The notes under the pieces are model-generated. The model was not told where the DNA came from and did no database searches. It was given only the letters and a program-made list of their open reading frames with translations. From Pseudomonas orientalis (lineage in GTDB: Bacteria; Pseudomonadota; Gammaproteobacteria; Pseudomonadales; Pseudomonadaceae), in the NCBI RefSeq assembly GCF_022807995.1, contig NZ_CP094351.1:2821001-2885000 (forward strand): DNA of 64,000 bases, read 5' to 3'. A program made the translations under genes and the position numbers. Below are positions 1-7,483 of the stretch, one piece after another. Each line of letters begins with the position of its first letter. Position 1 is the first letter of the stretch.

Positions 1-111
1 AATCCGATACACCAACGCTTTGGTGCGCGGGTTGCCTGCGTCGTTAAGTTTGCCGCTGGCTTCTTCGAGAAACTGTTGTGCGTGAGCGGTCTGGGACAGT
101 CGGATGGACAT
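1..111 (-). CDS. catA: Catechol 1,2-dioxygenase, 5' end only
   Basis: This is the first 37 codons of an intradiol dioxygenase that opens catechol to cis,cis-muconate; the rest lies beyond the window edge. The start (ATG at 111) has a GAGGAATG ribosome site just upstream, and the N-terminus begins MSIRLSQTAHAQQF, as in pseudomonad CatA. It is the third gene of a minus-strand catB-catC-catA run, with 41 bases between catC and catA, so all three are probably one transcript started in front of catB. No catalytic residues are visible in this part, so the call rests on the N-terminal resemblance and on gene order. Confidence 0.85.
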   Translation of the reverse strand, partial: MSIRLSQTAHAQQFLEEASGKLNDAGNPRTKALVYRI

Positions 112-152
112 GGTGCATTCCTCATCTTGTAATTATTGGGTGCGTGACAGGC

Positions 153-443
153 TTAACGGTCGTCTTCATGGATCGACGAAGGGTGCCGGCACAAGGCATT
201 CACTTCGATCGACATATAGGGGTAGAGCGGCAGTTGCATCAGCAGGTCGTGCAGGTCTTGCACGCTGTCGACATCGAACACGCTGTAGTTGGCGTAATGC
301 CCGGCGATACGCCACAGGTGGCGCCATTTGCCTTCCTGTTGCAGACGCTGCGCCAGAGCTTTCTCATCGGCCTTGAGACTGGCCGCGCGCTCGGGGTTCA
401 TGTCCAGAGGCAGGTTCACGGTCATTTTCACATGGAACAACAT
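153..443 (-). CDS. catC: Muconolactone delta-isomerase
   Basis: A 96-residue protein of the usual CatC length. It isomerises muconolactone to 3-oxoadipate enol-lactone in the catechol branch of the beta-ketoadipate pathway. The start MLFHVKMTVNLPLDM and the internal EGKWRHLWRIAGHYANYSVF stretch are typical of the family, which forms decamers in the cytoplasm. An AGAGGC ribosome site sits before the ATG. It follows catB by 12 bases and precedes catA, the order of the Pseudomonas catBCA operon. It appears intact. Confidence 0.95.
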   Translation of the reverse strand: MLFHVKMTVNLPLDMNPERAASLKADEKALAQRLQQEGKWRHLWRIAGHYANYSVFDVDSVQDLHDLLMQLPLYPYMSIEVNALCRHPSSIHEDDR

Positions 444-455
444 GGCAGTTGCCTC

Positions 456-1583
456 TTAGTGTTTGTCACGACGGAAGAACGCCAGGCGCTCTTCATCGAT
501 GGCCAGGCCCAGGCCCGGTACGGTGGAGACATGCAGGTGGAAATCACGGTACACCAGCGGCTCCGTGAGGATGTCCTCGGTCAGCAGCAATGGGCCGAAC
601 AGTTCGGTGTCCCACGCCAGTTTGTTCAGCGTGAGGAATGCATGCGCTGACGCCAGGGTGCCGATACCGCCCTCGAGCATGGTGCCGCCGTACAGGCCGA
701 TGCCCGCCGCCTCGGCGATTGCCGCCGTGCGCAACACCGCGCGGGGGCCGCCGTTCTTGGCGATCTTGAGGGCGAACACCGACGCCGCGCCCTCGCGGGC
801 CAGGTTGAAGGCGTCCTCCACAGATTCGATGGATTCATCCGCCATGATCGGTGCCGGGCTCGACAGGTTGAGCCGCGCCATACCACCGCGGTTATTGCGG
901 GTAATCGGTTGCTCGATCAGGTCGATACCGTTGTCGCCAAGCACATTGCACGCGCGCAATGCCACCGCCTCGTCCCACGCCTGGTTAACGTCCACGCGCA
1001 CACTGGCGCGGTCGCCCAGGGCCTTTTTGATTGCGATCACGTGGGCTAGGTCGTGGTCGACCTCACCGGCGCCGATCTTCAATTTGAAGATGCGGTGGCG
1101 GCGCAGGTCGAGCATCTTCTCGGCCTCGGCAATGTCCTTTTCGGTGTTGCCGCTGGCCAGGGTCCAGGCCACCGGCAACGCATCTCGCACGCGGCCGCCG
1201 AGCAGTTCGCTGACCGGCAGGTTCAAGCGTTTGCCCAGCGCATCGAGCAAGGCGCTTTCGACGCCGGACTTGGCAAAGGTGTTGCCCCGAATGCTGCGCT
1301 CCAGGCGCAACATGGCCGCATTGATATTGCTGGCGTCCTGGCCGATCAGCAGCGGCGCAAAATGGCGATCGATGTTGACCTTGATGCTGTCGGGGCTTTC
1401 ATTGCCGTAGCTCAGGCCGCCAATGGTGGTGGATTCGCCGATGCCCTCGATGCCGTCGGCGCAGCGCACGCGGATGATCACCAAGGTCTGGTTCTGCATC
1501 GTGTGCATCGCCAGCTTGTGCGGGCGAATGGTGGGCAGGTCGACGATGATGGTCTCGATCGACTCTATGGCGCAAATGGGCAT
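456..1583 (-). CDS. catB: Muconate cycloisomerase
   Basis: Cycloisomerise cis,cis-muconate to (+)-muconolactone; member of the enolase superfamily, muconate-lactonizing subgroup. Visible active-site parts: the KLKIG segment with the K-x-K lysines, metal ligands in RVDVNQAWDE, LIEQPI and MADES, and the second catalytic lysine in FALKIAKNGG. I chose the ATG at 1583 (protein begins MPICAIESIE, about 375 residues, the family length) rather than an in-frame ATG at 1670, because the longer form would start on top of the CatR site. First gene of catBCA, transcribed away from catR, and probably induced by CatR with cis,cis-muconate. Confidence 0.95.
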   Translation of the reverse strand: MPICAIESIETIIVDLPTIRPHKLAMHTMQNQTLVIIRVRCADGIEGIGESTTIGGLSYGNESPDSIKVNIDRHFAPLLIGQDASNINAAMLRLERSIRGNTFAKSGVESALLDALGKRLNLPVSELLGGRVRDALPVAWTLASGNTEKDIAEAEKMLDLRRHRIFKLKIGAGEVDHDLAHVIAIKKALGDRASVRVDVNQAWDEAVALRACNVLGDNGIDLIEQPITRNNRGGMARLNLSSPAPIMADESIESVEDAFNLAREGAASVFALKIAKNGGPRAVLRTAAIAEAAGIGLYGGTMLEGGIGTLASAHAFLTLNKLAWDTELFGPLLLTEDILTEPLVYRDFHLHVSTVPGLGLAIDEERLAFFRRDKH

Positions 1584-1669
1584 GGCGATACCTGTTGAGT
1601 TCTTTTTAGATTTGATCCGATTCTGTTCCCTATTTTTCAAGGCATCCAATATAGAATGGGTCTCGAACA

Positions 1670-1684
1670 ATACCCTTAGGGTAT
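1670..1684. promoter_or_regulatory. CatR binding site between catB and catR
   Basis: A perfect interrupted palindrome, ATACCC-TTA-GGGTAT, lies in the divergent catB/catR promoter region, 14 bases before the catR start. It has the ATAC...GTAT form of the high-affinity CatR/CatM-type LysR site. From the family, CatR should sit here both to repress its own gene and, with muconate, to switch on catBCA. Confidence 0.75.
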
Positions 1685-1697
1685 GGAGGGAGTGATC

Positions 1698-2573
1698 ATG
1701 GAACTACGTCACCTGCGTTATTTCCAAGCGCTTGGGGCAACCCTTAACTTCACCCGCGCCGCCGAACGCCTGCACATCGCCCAACCGCCCTTGAGCCGGC
1801 AGATCCAGCAACTGGAGGATGAGCTGGGGGTTGTTCTGCTCGAACGCGGCCGGCCGCTGCGGCTGACCGAGGCCGGACGGTTTTTTTATGAGCATGCCAA
1901 TGTGCTGCTGGAACAGCTGAACACGCTGTGCGCCAACACGCGGCGCATCGGCCAGGGCGATAAGACTTGGCTGGGCATCGGCTTTGCGCCGTCGACCCTG
2001 TATGGCGTGTTGCCGGAACTGATTCGCATGCTGCGCACCCACGAGGCGCTGGAGCTGGAATTGGGGCTGTCGGAGATGACCACCTTACAACAGGTCGAAG
2101 CGCTCAAGGCCGGGCGGATCGATGTGGGGTTCGGGCGAATCCGCATCGACGACTCGGCCATCGTCCAGCGCGTACTGGTGGAAGATCGACTAGTCGCCGT
2201 ATTGCCCGCCGGCCACCCGTTGCTGGCCGCACCAGCCACCCTCGCCCAGTTGGCCACAGAGCCTTTTGTGCTGTACCCCGGCAACCCGCGTCCCAGTTAT
2301 GCAGACCATGTGATCGCGCTGTTCGACGCCCATGGCCTGAGCCTCAAGGTGGCGCAATGGACCAACGAATTGCAGACTGCCATTGGCCTAGTCGGTGCCG
2401 GCATGGGCGTGACGTTGGTACCGACCTCGGTGCAAGTGCTGCACCGGGCGGATATCGGCTATACGCCAATTGTTGAAGCCACCGCGACTTCGCCGATCAT
2501 TCTGAGCCGGCGTGTGAATGACAAGTCGCCGGGGCTTACACATTGCCTGCACTTGGTGGAAGAATTGATCTGA
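1698..2573 (+). CDS. catR: LysR-type activator of catBCA
   Basis: A 291-residue LysR regulator with an N-terminal winged helix (MELRHLRYFQALG, then the recognition-helix region AERLHIAQPPLSRQIQQLE) and a C-terminal effector domain that should bind cis,cis-muconate. The ATG at 1698 has a strong GGAGG site 8 bases upstream; an ATG at 1683 would use up that site. It is divergent from catB, with the operator palindrome between them, the standard catR/catBCA arrangement. A GC-rich hairpin follows its stop. Confidence 0.92.
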   Translation: MELRHLRYFQALGATLNFTRAAERLHIAQPPLSRQIQQLEDELGVVLLERGRPLRLTEAGRFFYEHANVLLEQLNTLCANTRRIGQGDKTWLGIGFAPSTLYGVLPELIRMLRTHEALELELGLSEMTTLQQVEALKAGRIDVGFGRIRIDDSAIVQRVLVEDRLVAVLPAGHPLLAAPATLAQLATEPFVLYPGNPRPSYADHVIALFDAHGLSLKVAQWTNELQTAIGLVGAGMGVTLVPTSVQVLHRADIGYTPIVEATATSPIILSRRVNDKSPGLTHCLHLVEELI

Positions 2574-2582
2574 GTCCCTCTG

Positions 2583-2604
2583 GCCGGGGTTGTCTGACCC
2601 CGGC
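2583..2604 (+). terminator. Hairpin after catR
   Basis: GCCGGGGT and ACCCCGGC form an 8-base stem with a 6-base loop, 10 bases after the catR stop. The following T-run is weak (CCGTTTG), so it may be a poor rho-independent terminator or act in both directions, because iacG converges from the other side. Confidence 0.5.
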
Positions 2605-2634
2605 TGCCGTTTGCCCCTCCAGCGAACGTGGTAT

Positions 2635-3130
2635 TCAGCAAGCCTTGGAGGCTTCACCCAGGCGGTGATAGGCGCGGTTGAAATATACCAAGCCCTCGTC
2701 CGCACCGCCCTGGCGAATGGTCTGGACCTCACAGTAGAAGAAACTGTGGGAGCCCACTTCATGGACCTGCACGATCCGGCAGCCGAAATTGACCAGCGCG
2801 TCGAGCATCACCGGCGCGCCACTTTCCAGGGTGGTCCACCCCGTGACGGCGAAGCGCTCATCCATGCTCAATGCACGGTTGGCGAAAGCGCCGGACAGTT
2901 GCTGATGATCGCCGCACAGGGTGTTCACACACTGTGCCGTTGTGCTTGAAATGCTCGTTGGAATGGGAGGAACGGTTCATGCACACCAAGAGCGTGGGCG
3001 GTGAATCGGTCACGCTGCACACTGCCGAGGCGGTAAAACCGAACCGGCCCGCCACGCCATCGGTGGTGATGACCGAAACGGCACCGCCCAACATGGCCAT
3101 TGCATTACGAAAGCTGCCTACGTCTACCAT
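2635..3130 (-). pseudogene. iacG: Flavin reductase IacG, frameshifted copy
   Basis: Relative of the HpaC/IacG flavin reductases, which supply reduced flavin to the IacA monooxygenase. The N-terminal half (ATG at 3130, AAGGGGAAC ribosome site) reads in one frame: [28 protein letters not shown]. Near 2925-2940 the frame changes by +1/-2 nucleotides. The second half continues in another frame with [20 protein letters not shown] and VGSHSFFYCEVQ to a normal TGA at 2635. Together the halves match the intact copy at 26020-26547 end to end, so only the shift breaks it. Last gene of the first iac cluster. A sequencing error cannot be excluded for this single shift, but the neighbouring iacF is broken in a way that sequencing error cannot explain. 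Confidence 0.8.
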
Positions 3131-3141
3131 GATCGTTCCCC

Positions 3142-4020
3142 TTAGCTATCCAGCACGGGGTTTTGGATTTGGCTCGTGAACAGCACACTAGAATTTGGTC
3201 ATTGCCGGCCTTTTCATCGTCCGTGAGGTACACGTCACGATGGTCCGGCTCGCCCTCGAGCACATCGCACAGGCAAAGACCGCATACGCCCTGCTCGCAG
3301 GAAATTTCGATCTTGATACCGACCTTCGCCAGCGCGGCAAGAATGCTCTGTCCTCCGGTCACCTGAACGGTCTTGCCAATGCGGGCTGCAACCACCTCAA
3401 AGCTGCCACCTGAGCTGTCCACGTCCACCTGGAAATATTCCTTGTGGATATGCGCGTCGGTGTAGCCCTGGTCGCGTGCGCCCTGGATCACCCAGTCCAT
3501 GAAACCCGCGGGGCGGCAGGTATACATGTGCACGCCGGCCTCGCCCTTACCCAGCACCGTCGCCAGGTCGAGCTTCTGCTCAGGCCCTTCATCATCGAAG
3601 TGGGTGAACACCTGCGCGGCAAACGGTGCGCTGGTCAGCTCCGCGAGGAACGCACTGCGCCCGCGCTCACGCCCACAGTAATGCAGCTCGAAAATCTGAC
3701 CGGCCGCGTGCAACGCATAGGCCATGGCGATCATCGGCGTGACACCGATACCGCCACCCAATAGCACCGAACGCCGCGCGTCGGCCGCCAGCGGAAACAG
3801 GTTGCGCGGCACACTGATCTGCAACTCACGCCCTTCGAGCAGGGTTGCTGCACAGCGAGTACTGACGCACCAGCCCCGGCCCGATATGGATATCGACGTG
3901 CGCACCGGCATCAAACGTCGGCAGCGGCGCGCCGTCACGGCGGGTCAGGTCCAGGACGACAACGCCGTCCCCGTGCAACTCGCGCTTGCGCACGACTACG
4001 TCCAACAGTTCTTCAGTCAT
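3142..4020 (-). pseudogene. iacF: IacF ferredoxin reductase, internally deleted copy
   Basis: Remnant of a phthalate-dioxygenase-reductase type protein (flavin domain, NAD domain, C-terminal plant-type 2Fe-2S domain) that would feed electrons to IacCD. The start (ATG at 4020) reads well to RQYSLCSNPA. The frame then jumps to LLEGRELQISVPRN, skipping about 27 residues that are present in the intact copy at 22172, including its YRLGVL and RGGS stretch. The NAD part (LLGGGIGVTPM) and the cluster cysteines (SCEQGVCGLCLCD) remain. A second 1-base shift near 3155 replaces the expected ending VLDS with a read-through into the next gene. The internal deletion near 3845 shows a true null allele rather than an error. 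Confidence 0.88.
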
Positions 4021-4070
4021 GGCCGTTATTCCATGGAGTTCGTAAAGGCCGCCGTGGCGGCCGGTATCAG

Positions 4071-4811
4071 TCAACGCATGAACAGGCCGCCATTCACATC
4101 CCAGGTGGCCCCGGTCGTGAAATAGGCCTCTGGCCGTGCCAACTGCACAATCAAGTCACCGAGAAAGTCCGCGTCGCCCAGGCGTCGCACCGGAATATTC
4201 GCCAGCAGGTCCGGCAGGCGTTCGACCGGAATCGCCGCGCGTACCGCCGCCGACTCGATAGGGCCAGGGGCAATGGCATTGACAGTCACCCCGCGGGCGG
4301 CAAACTCCTTGGCGAAGATCTTGGTCAGCGTCACTATGCCGCCCTTGCTCGCGGCATAGTGTGCGCCGGTCGCAGTACCGCCGTTCTGGCCGGCCAGGGA
4401 CGCCATGTTGATGATCCGCCCATAGCCGGTTTCGGCCATGTACGCGCCCAGCACCTGGCAGCCGAGGAACACGCTGCGCAGGTTCAGGCCCACCACGGCG
4501 TCGAATTCCTCGGGGCTGATCTGCATCAGCGGCGTGGTCTTGGTGACGGCAGCGTTATTGACCACTACGTGCAGCGCGCCGAAGCGCACCAGCACCTGGT
4601 CCAAGCCCGCTTCGAAATCGGCTTTGCTCCCGGCGTCCAGTTGCAGCGCAAGCGTGCGCTCGCCGCCCGGGTCCAACTGATGGGCGCACGCCTGTGCGGC
4701 TTTAAGGTTGAGGTCGGTGATCGCCACCGAGTACCCGGCCCGCAGGAGGCTGGCGCAGAAATGCTGCCCCAGCCCCTGCCCCGCGCCCGTCACCAATGCG
4801 ATATGGCTCAT
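4071..4811 (-). CDS. iacE: Short-chain dehydrogenase of IAA degradation
   Basis: A 246-residue classical SDR: TGAGQGLG for the nucleotide, NNAA, and the YAASK catalytic pair. In studied iac systems IacE works with the IacA monooxygenase in the early oxidation of indole-3-acetate. I place the start at 4811 (MSHIALVTGAGQ), where GAGG lies 9 bases upstream; the ATG at 4826 would overlap iacD. Located between iacD and iacF as in the P. putida 1290 order C-D-E-F-G. This is the only iacE in the window, and it is intact although the genes on both sides of the run are broken. Confidence 0.85.
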   Translation of the reverse strand: MSHIALVTGAGQGLGQHFCASLLRAGYSVAITDLNLKAAQACAHQLDPGGERTLALQLDAGSKADFEAGLDQVLVRFGALHVVVNNAAVTKTTPLMQISPEEFDAVVGLNLRSVFLGCQVLGAYMAETGYGRIINMASLAGQNGGTATGAHYAASKGGIVTLTKIFAKEFAARGVTVNAIAPGPIESAAVRAAIPVERLPDLLANIPVRRLGDADFLGDLIVQLARPEAYFTTGATWDVNGGLFMR

Positions 4812-4822
4812 TTCGGCGCGCC

Positions 4823-5299
4823 TCAAAGGATGTAGCCGATACCGGCAAGGGCATCGTCACTGTTGATAAGGCTGACCACTTTGCGCTGGATCTTGAAACC
4901 ACCGTCGCAGCGGATCAGTTCGTAGGTGAGGTCGGCGCTGTAGAACTTCAGGCTTTCCTTGCGGAACTCACGGATGTTCTGCGCGCAGCGCACAGTCACC
5001 TGCACGCCGTCATCGGCCCACACCCGGAACCGCGACTGCATGCGCACCGTGCGCGGTTGCGGGCTGGTTGAGATCGATTCGCCGCCGGTCAGACGCCGCA
5101 CCCGCAGTTTACGCATATGATGATCGTCGTAGGCGTAGTTGAGGGTGTTCTCGAAGTCGGTTTCCTTGGGGGCGATGGGAATGATGTAGGTGCCCTTCTC
5201 GGTCCACATCTTCAACCAGCCGTCGTATTCTCCGTGGGCGAGCATGTCGCCTTCCTGCCAGATGAAAGCGGTCACTTCTTGCAGTAATTGCAGGTTCAT
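4823..5299 (-). CDS. iacD: Ring-hydroxylating dioxygenase small subunit, copy 1
   Basis: A 158-residue beta subunit of an aromatic-ring dioxygenase (SnoaL-like cone fold), structural partner of the Rieske subunit IacC. The sequence contains NLQLLQEVTAFIWQEGDML, the HHMRKLR stretch and VTVRCAQNIREFRKE. It is a close relative of the second copy at 9315, with about the same length and many identical blocks. I start at the ATG at 5299 with GGAG six bases upstream rather than at 5311. It appears intact, but its partner iacC next door has a frameshift, so this subunit may pair with IacC2. Confidence 0.85.
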   Translation of the reverse strand: MNLQLLQEVTAFIWQEGDMLAHGEYDGWLKMWTEKGTYIIPIAPKETDFENTLNYAYDDHHMRKLRVRRLTGGESISTSPQPRTVRMQSRFRVWADDGVQVTVRCAQNIREFRKESLKFYSADLTYELIRCDGGFKIQRKVVSLINSDDALAGIGYIL

Positions 5300-5314
5300 A
5301 AGGTTCTCCACGGA

Positions 5315-6588
5315 TCAGGCCGACATCATCTTTTTCCACTGCCGATAGGCGGCGCGCATACCGGTTTCGGCACTCACGTCGGATACCAGCCCGTCTGCGC
5401 TGGCCTGCTCGCCGGGCAAGCCACGGTTTAGCATGATCCACAGATCTTCACCGGCGCTGGCGCCCTTCTGTACCCGCTCCCAAGCCTCGGAATCGTCCGG
5501 AGTGCCGAAGCCATCGGCCCCTGGAAGTGCTCATGCAGGCGCAGTCGATAGCGGTTGGCAACGGCCGGCCCGCCGTCCATGGTTATCACCGAGTGGTGGA
5601 TTTCGGTCTCGGTCACCGAGATCGGCTGCAGCACCCGGAAAAACGCCATCGAGCATGCAACGTTGGGGAACAGGTTGAGGTTGAAGCCGGTGCCGCCGAC
5701 CGCACGCACGATCCGGCGCACCTGCTGCTCCTCGATGCCCTCGTCACGCAGCTCGGCGGCCAGCTCTTCGAAGCGCTCGGGAATCGGCTTGTCCAGGTCG
5801 GCTTCGAGGTCGATCAAGTCGGGAATCATCACCATCACGCCGTGGCCGTTGCCCAGGTCCTCGACGTAGCCAGGTCCTTTGACGAAGTCGAACAGCGCCA
5901 GGGTCTGCTCATCCACCGACGACAGAAAACTCTTGTGCACCAACGGGAAGTGGTAAGCGTCGGTGGTGTTTTCCAGCTGGATCTTCCAGTTGCCGGGGAA
6001 GCGGAAACGGTGCTCGCCCGGCACCTTGATGCCATAACCAGCGCCCTGCTTCATGAACAGGTCCATCCATTTTTTCGCCGCACCGAGGTAGTCCTCCAGC
6101 GGCTCGATGTCGTCCTTGAAGGTGGCGAAGATCATGCCGGCGTAGCTTTCGGTACGCAGGCTGACCAGCGGCAGCTCGGCCTTGTCGATGCAGTCGTCGT
6201 AGCTTTCCGGGTGTGGGATGCCACGCAGTGAGCCGTCGAGCGCGTAGCCCCAGCCGTGGTAAGGGCAGACGAAGCTGTTGGTCTTGCCTTTTTTGTGTTC
6301 GCACACAGTGGCGCCACGGTGGCGACAACGGTTGAGCAGCACGTGCACGTCTTTCTTGCGGTCACGCACCACGATCACCGGCTGCTTGCCGATATAGGTG
6401 GTCTTGTAGCTGCCGTTGTCGGGTATCTCGCTTTCGTGGGCGACCCAGATCCAGGTGCTATAGAAAATCTTCTCCAGCTCGGCGTCGAACAGTTGCGCAT
6501 CGGTATACATCGAGGTGTGGACGCGATCGGCCTGCACCCGTTCAGCGGGGTCGACGGCGAGGTTTACAGCGGGAATCAGCATGCTCAT
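5315..6588 (-). pseudogene. iacC: Rieske dioxygenase large subunit IacC, frameshifted copy
   Basis: Alpha subunit of the iac ring-hydroxylating dioxygenase, thought to form catechol at the end of IAA degradation. The Rieske cluster site CRHRGATVCEH...CPYHGW and the iron site DAYHFPLVH are intact. Near 5511, just after HEHFQGPM, one C is missing compared with the second copy (AAGCCATCGG against AAGCCCATCGG). The frame moves into a short false ending. Restoring the base gives a normal C-terminus (DDSEAWERVQKGASAGEDLW ... QWKKMMSA) with a TGA at 5315, only 15 bases before iacD. About 50 C-terminal residues are lost. A homopolymer-type sequencing error is possible here. Confidence 0.85.
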
Positions 6589-6607
6589 GGAAGTATCCTC
6601 GTCGGCA

Positions 6608-6970
6608 TCAAGTACGCTGAATGATCAGCTCGCGCCCAACCCGGGCTTCAACCTTGGTGTAGCGCCACAGCTTGTAAGGGCCATCGCCCACCGGGGTGCT
6701 ACGAAACAGGTTGCACATGGCATGCACGGTCTGGATATCCGGCACGTCGGCCAACAGGTAGGTGGTCCAGGGGAAGCCATCGGACGGCCCGACCATGCTC
6801 TGGTCGTCATCCATATTGCCCAGCACCTTGACCCCGGCCAGGTCGTGGATACCGTTCCACATTGCACTGAACGCGGCCCACACCTGCAATTGCTCGTCGC
6901 GCGCAGCATCGAAAAAATTCTGGTTGATTCCCATGCAGAACAGCACGCGCAAGGTCTTTTTATCGCTCAT
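6608..6970 (-). CDS. iacB: IacB, small IAA-degradation protein
   Basis: A 120-residue protein found in iac clusters between iacA and the dioxygenase genes. Visible features: the start SDKKTLRVLFCMGINQNFFD, then FPWTTYLLADVPDIQTVHAM and a YKLWRYTKVEARVGREL ending, which suggest a dimeric alpha/beta-barrel-like fold, but no catalytic motif I can name. It has a GAGGAAAT ribosome site. It follows a 3' scrap of iacA by 37 bases, keeping the ancestral iacA-iacB order, and precedes iacC by 19 bases. It is the only iacB in the window, so if IAA degradation works, this copy should be in use. Its exact reaction is not clear to me. Confidence 0.75.
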   Translation of the reverse strand: MSDKKTLRVLFCMGINQNFFDAARDEQLQVWAAFSAMWNGIHDLAGVKVLGNMDDDQSMVGPSDGFPWTTYLLADVPDIQTVHAMCNLFRSTPVGDGPYKLWRYTKVEARVGRELIIQRT

Positions 6971-7007
6971 TTTATTTCCTCGACGGTTAGTGGTAGCCAG
7001 GCAAAAG

Positions 7008-7095
7008 CTATTTGCCGAAGAACATGGCTCCGGCGTTTTGATAAGTGATGTCGCCCATGAAAGCGTGCTGGGTTACCACCTGGGCGTCGTTGACG
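7008..7095 (-). pseudogene. iacA: 3' scrap of iacA
   Basis: About 28 codons ending in a TAG at 7008 read VNDAQVVTQHAFMGDITYQ and then NAGAMFFGK. This matches the C-terminus of the intact IacA at 26807-27997 (VVTQHAFLGEATYDGAGAVFAG). The reading frame stays open further upstream to about 7200, but that part no longer resembles IacA, so the break is near 7085-7095. It lies directly before iacB, as an iacA gene should. The remaining 93% of the gene has been replaced by other DNA. Confidence 0.8.
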
Positions 7096-7210
7096 CAGCT
7101 GTCAGGAAAGTCGATGGGGCTAAAATCGTGAGTGCTCCAGACAAAATAGTCTTGGAAAACGCAACGCCAGAATAAAGCGGCCAAGAACCGCTCAAAAAGA
7201 GTGGCTGTCT

Positions 7211-7240
7211 AAAAAGGGTGCCCTCGGGAACGAGGGCACC
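7211..7240 (-). terminator. Strong terminator without an obvious gene
   Basis: On the minus strand GGTGCCCTCG-TTCC-CGAGGGCACC is a perfect 10-base stem with a 4-base loop followed by five Ts. The porin upstream already has its own terminator at 7452-7476, so this one was probably brought in with the DNA that replaced iacA. It shields the first iac cluster from transcription entering from the porin side. Confidence 0.8.
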
Positions 7241-7451
7241 TCCACCAAGGAGCAAAAGTGGAAACTATTCCAAGCGCACGGATGAAACGCTCTGCCGGTT
7301 TCCATTACTGACTGCGTTATTTACGTCATGCTTTTCTTTGATCAAGCTAGATCTCGCAAGAAGTACAGAACGTTTGCCAGGCAAAACTCGGCGATTCGAC
7401 GGTGGGCTATGGCGTGTCTAGGGATACAACTTTATCTAAACGGGCAGGAAC

Positions 7452-7476
7452 AAAAACAGGTGACATCATTCACCTG
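7452..7476 (-). terminator. Porin terminator
   Basis: On the minus strand CAGGTGA-ATGATG-TCACCTG followed by TTTTTG starts 8 bases after the porin stop codon: a 7-base stem, 6-base loop and T-run. Confidence 0.75.
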
Positions 7477-7483
7477 CCAGGTA

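Noticed and set aside
463..1410. Long plus-strand open frame of 315 codons opposite catB
   Set aside because: It is the antisense of a well-supported catB; its Ser/Arg-rich sequence has no family features and no ribosome site.
5527..6231. Plus-strand open frame of 234 codons opposite iacC
   Set aside because: His/Val-rich antisense of the Rieske subunit; the real protein has both iron sites on the minus strand. The similar frame at 9780-10418 is rejected for the same reason.
5315..6588. Benzoate or anthranilate dioxygenase (BenA/AntA) for the iacC copies next to cat genes
   Set aside because: Close to catBCA this is a natural thought, but the neighbours iacB, iacE, iacF, iacG, iacH, iacI and iacA identify the IAA cluster.
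2635..6588. All frameshifts in the first iac cluster being sequencing errors
   Set aside because: Single-base shifts in iacG and iacC could be errors, but the roughly 80-base deletion in iacF and the loss of nearly all of iacA cannot be.
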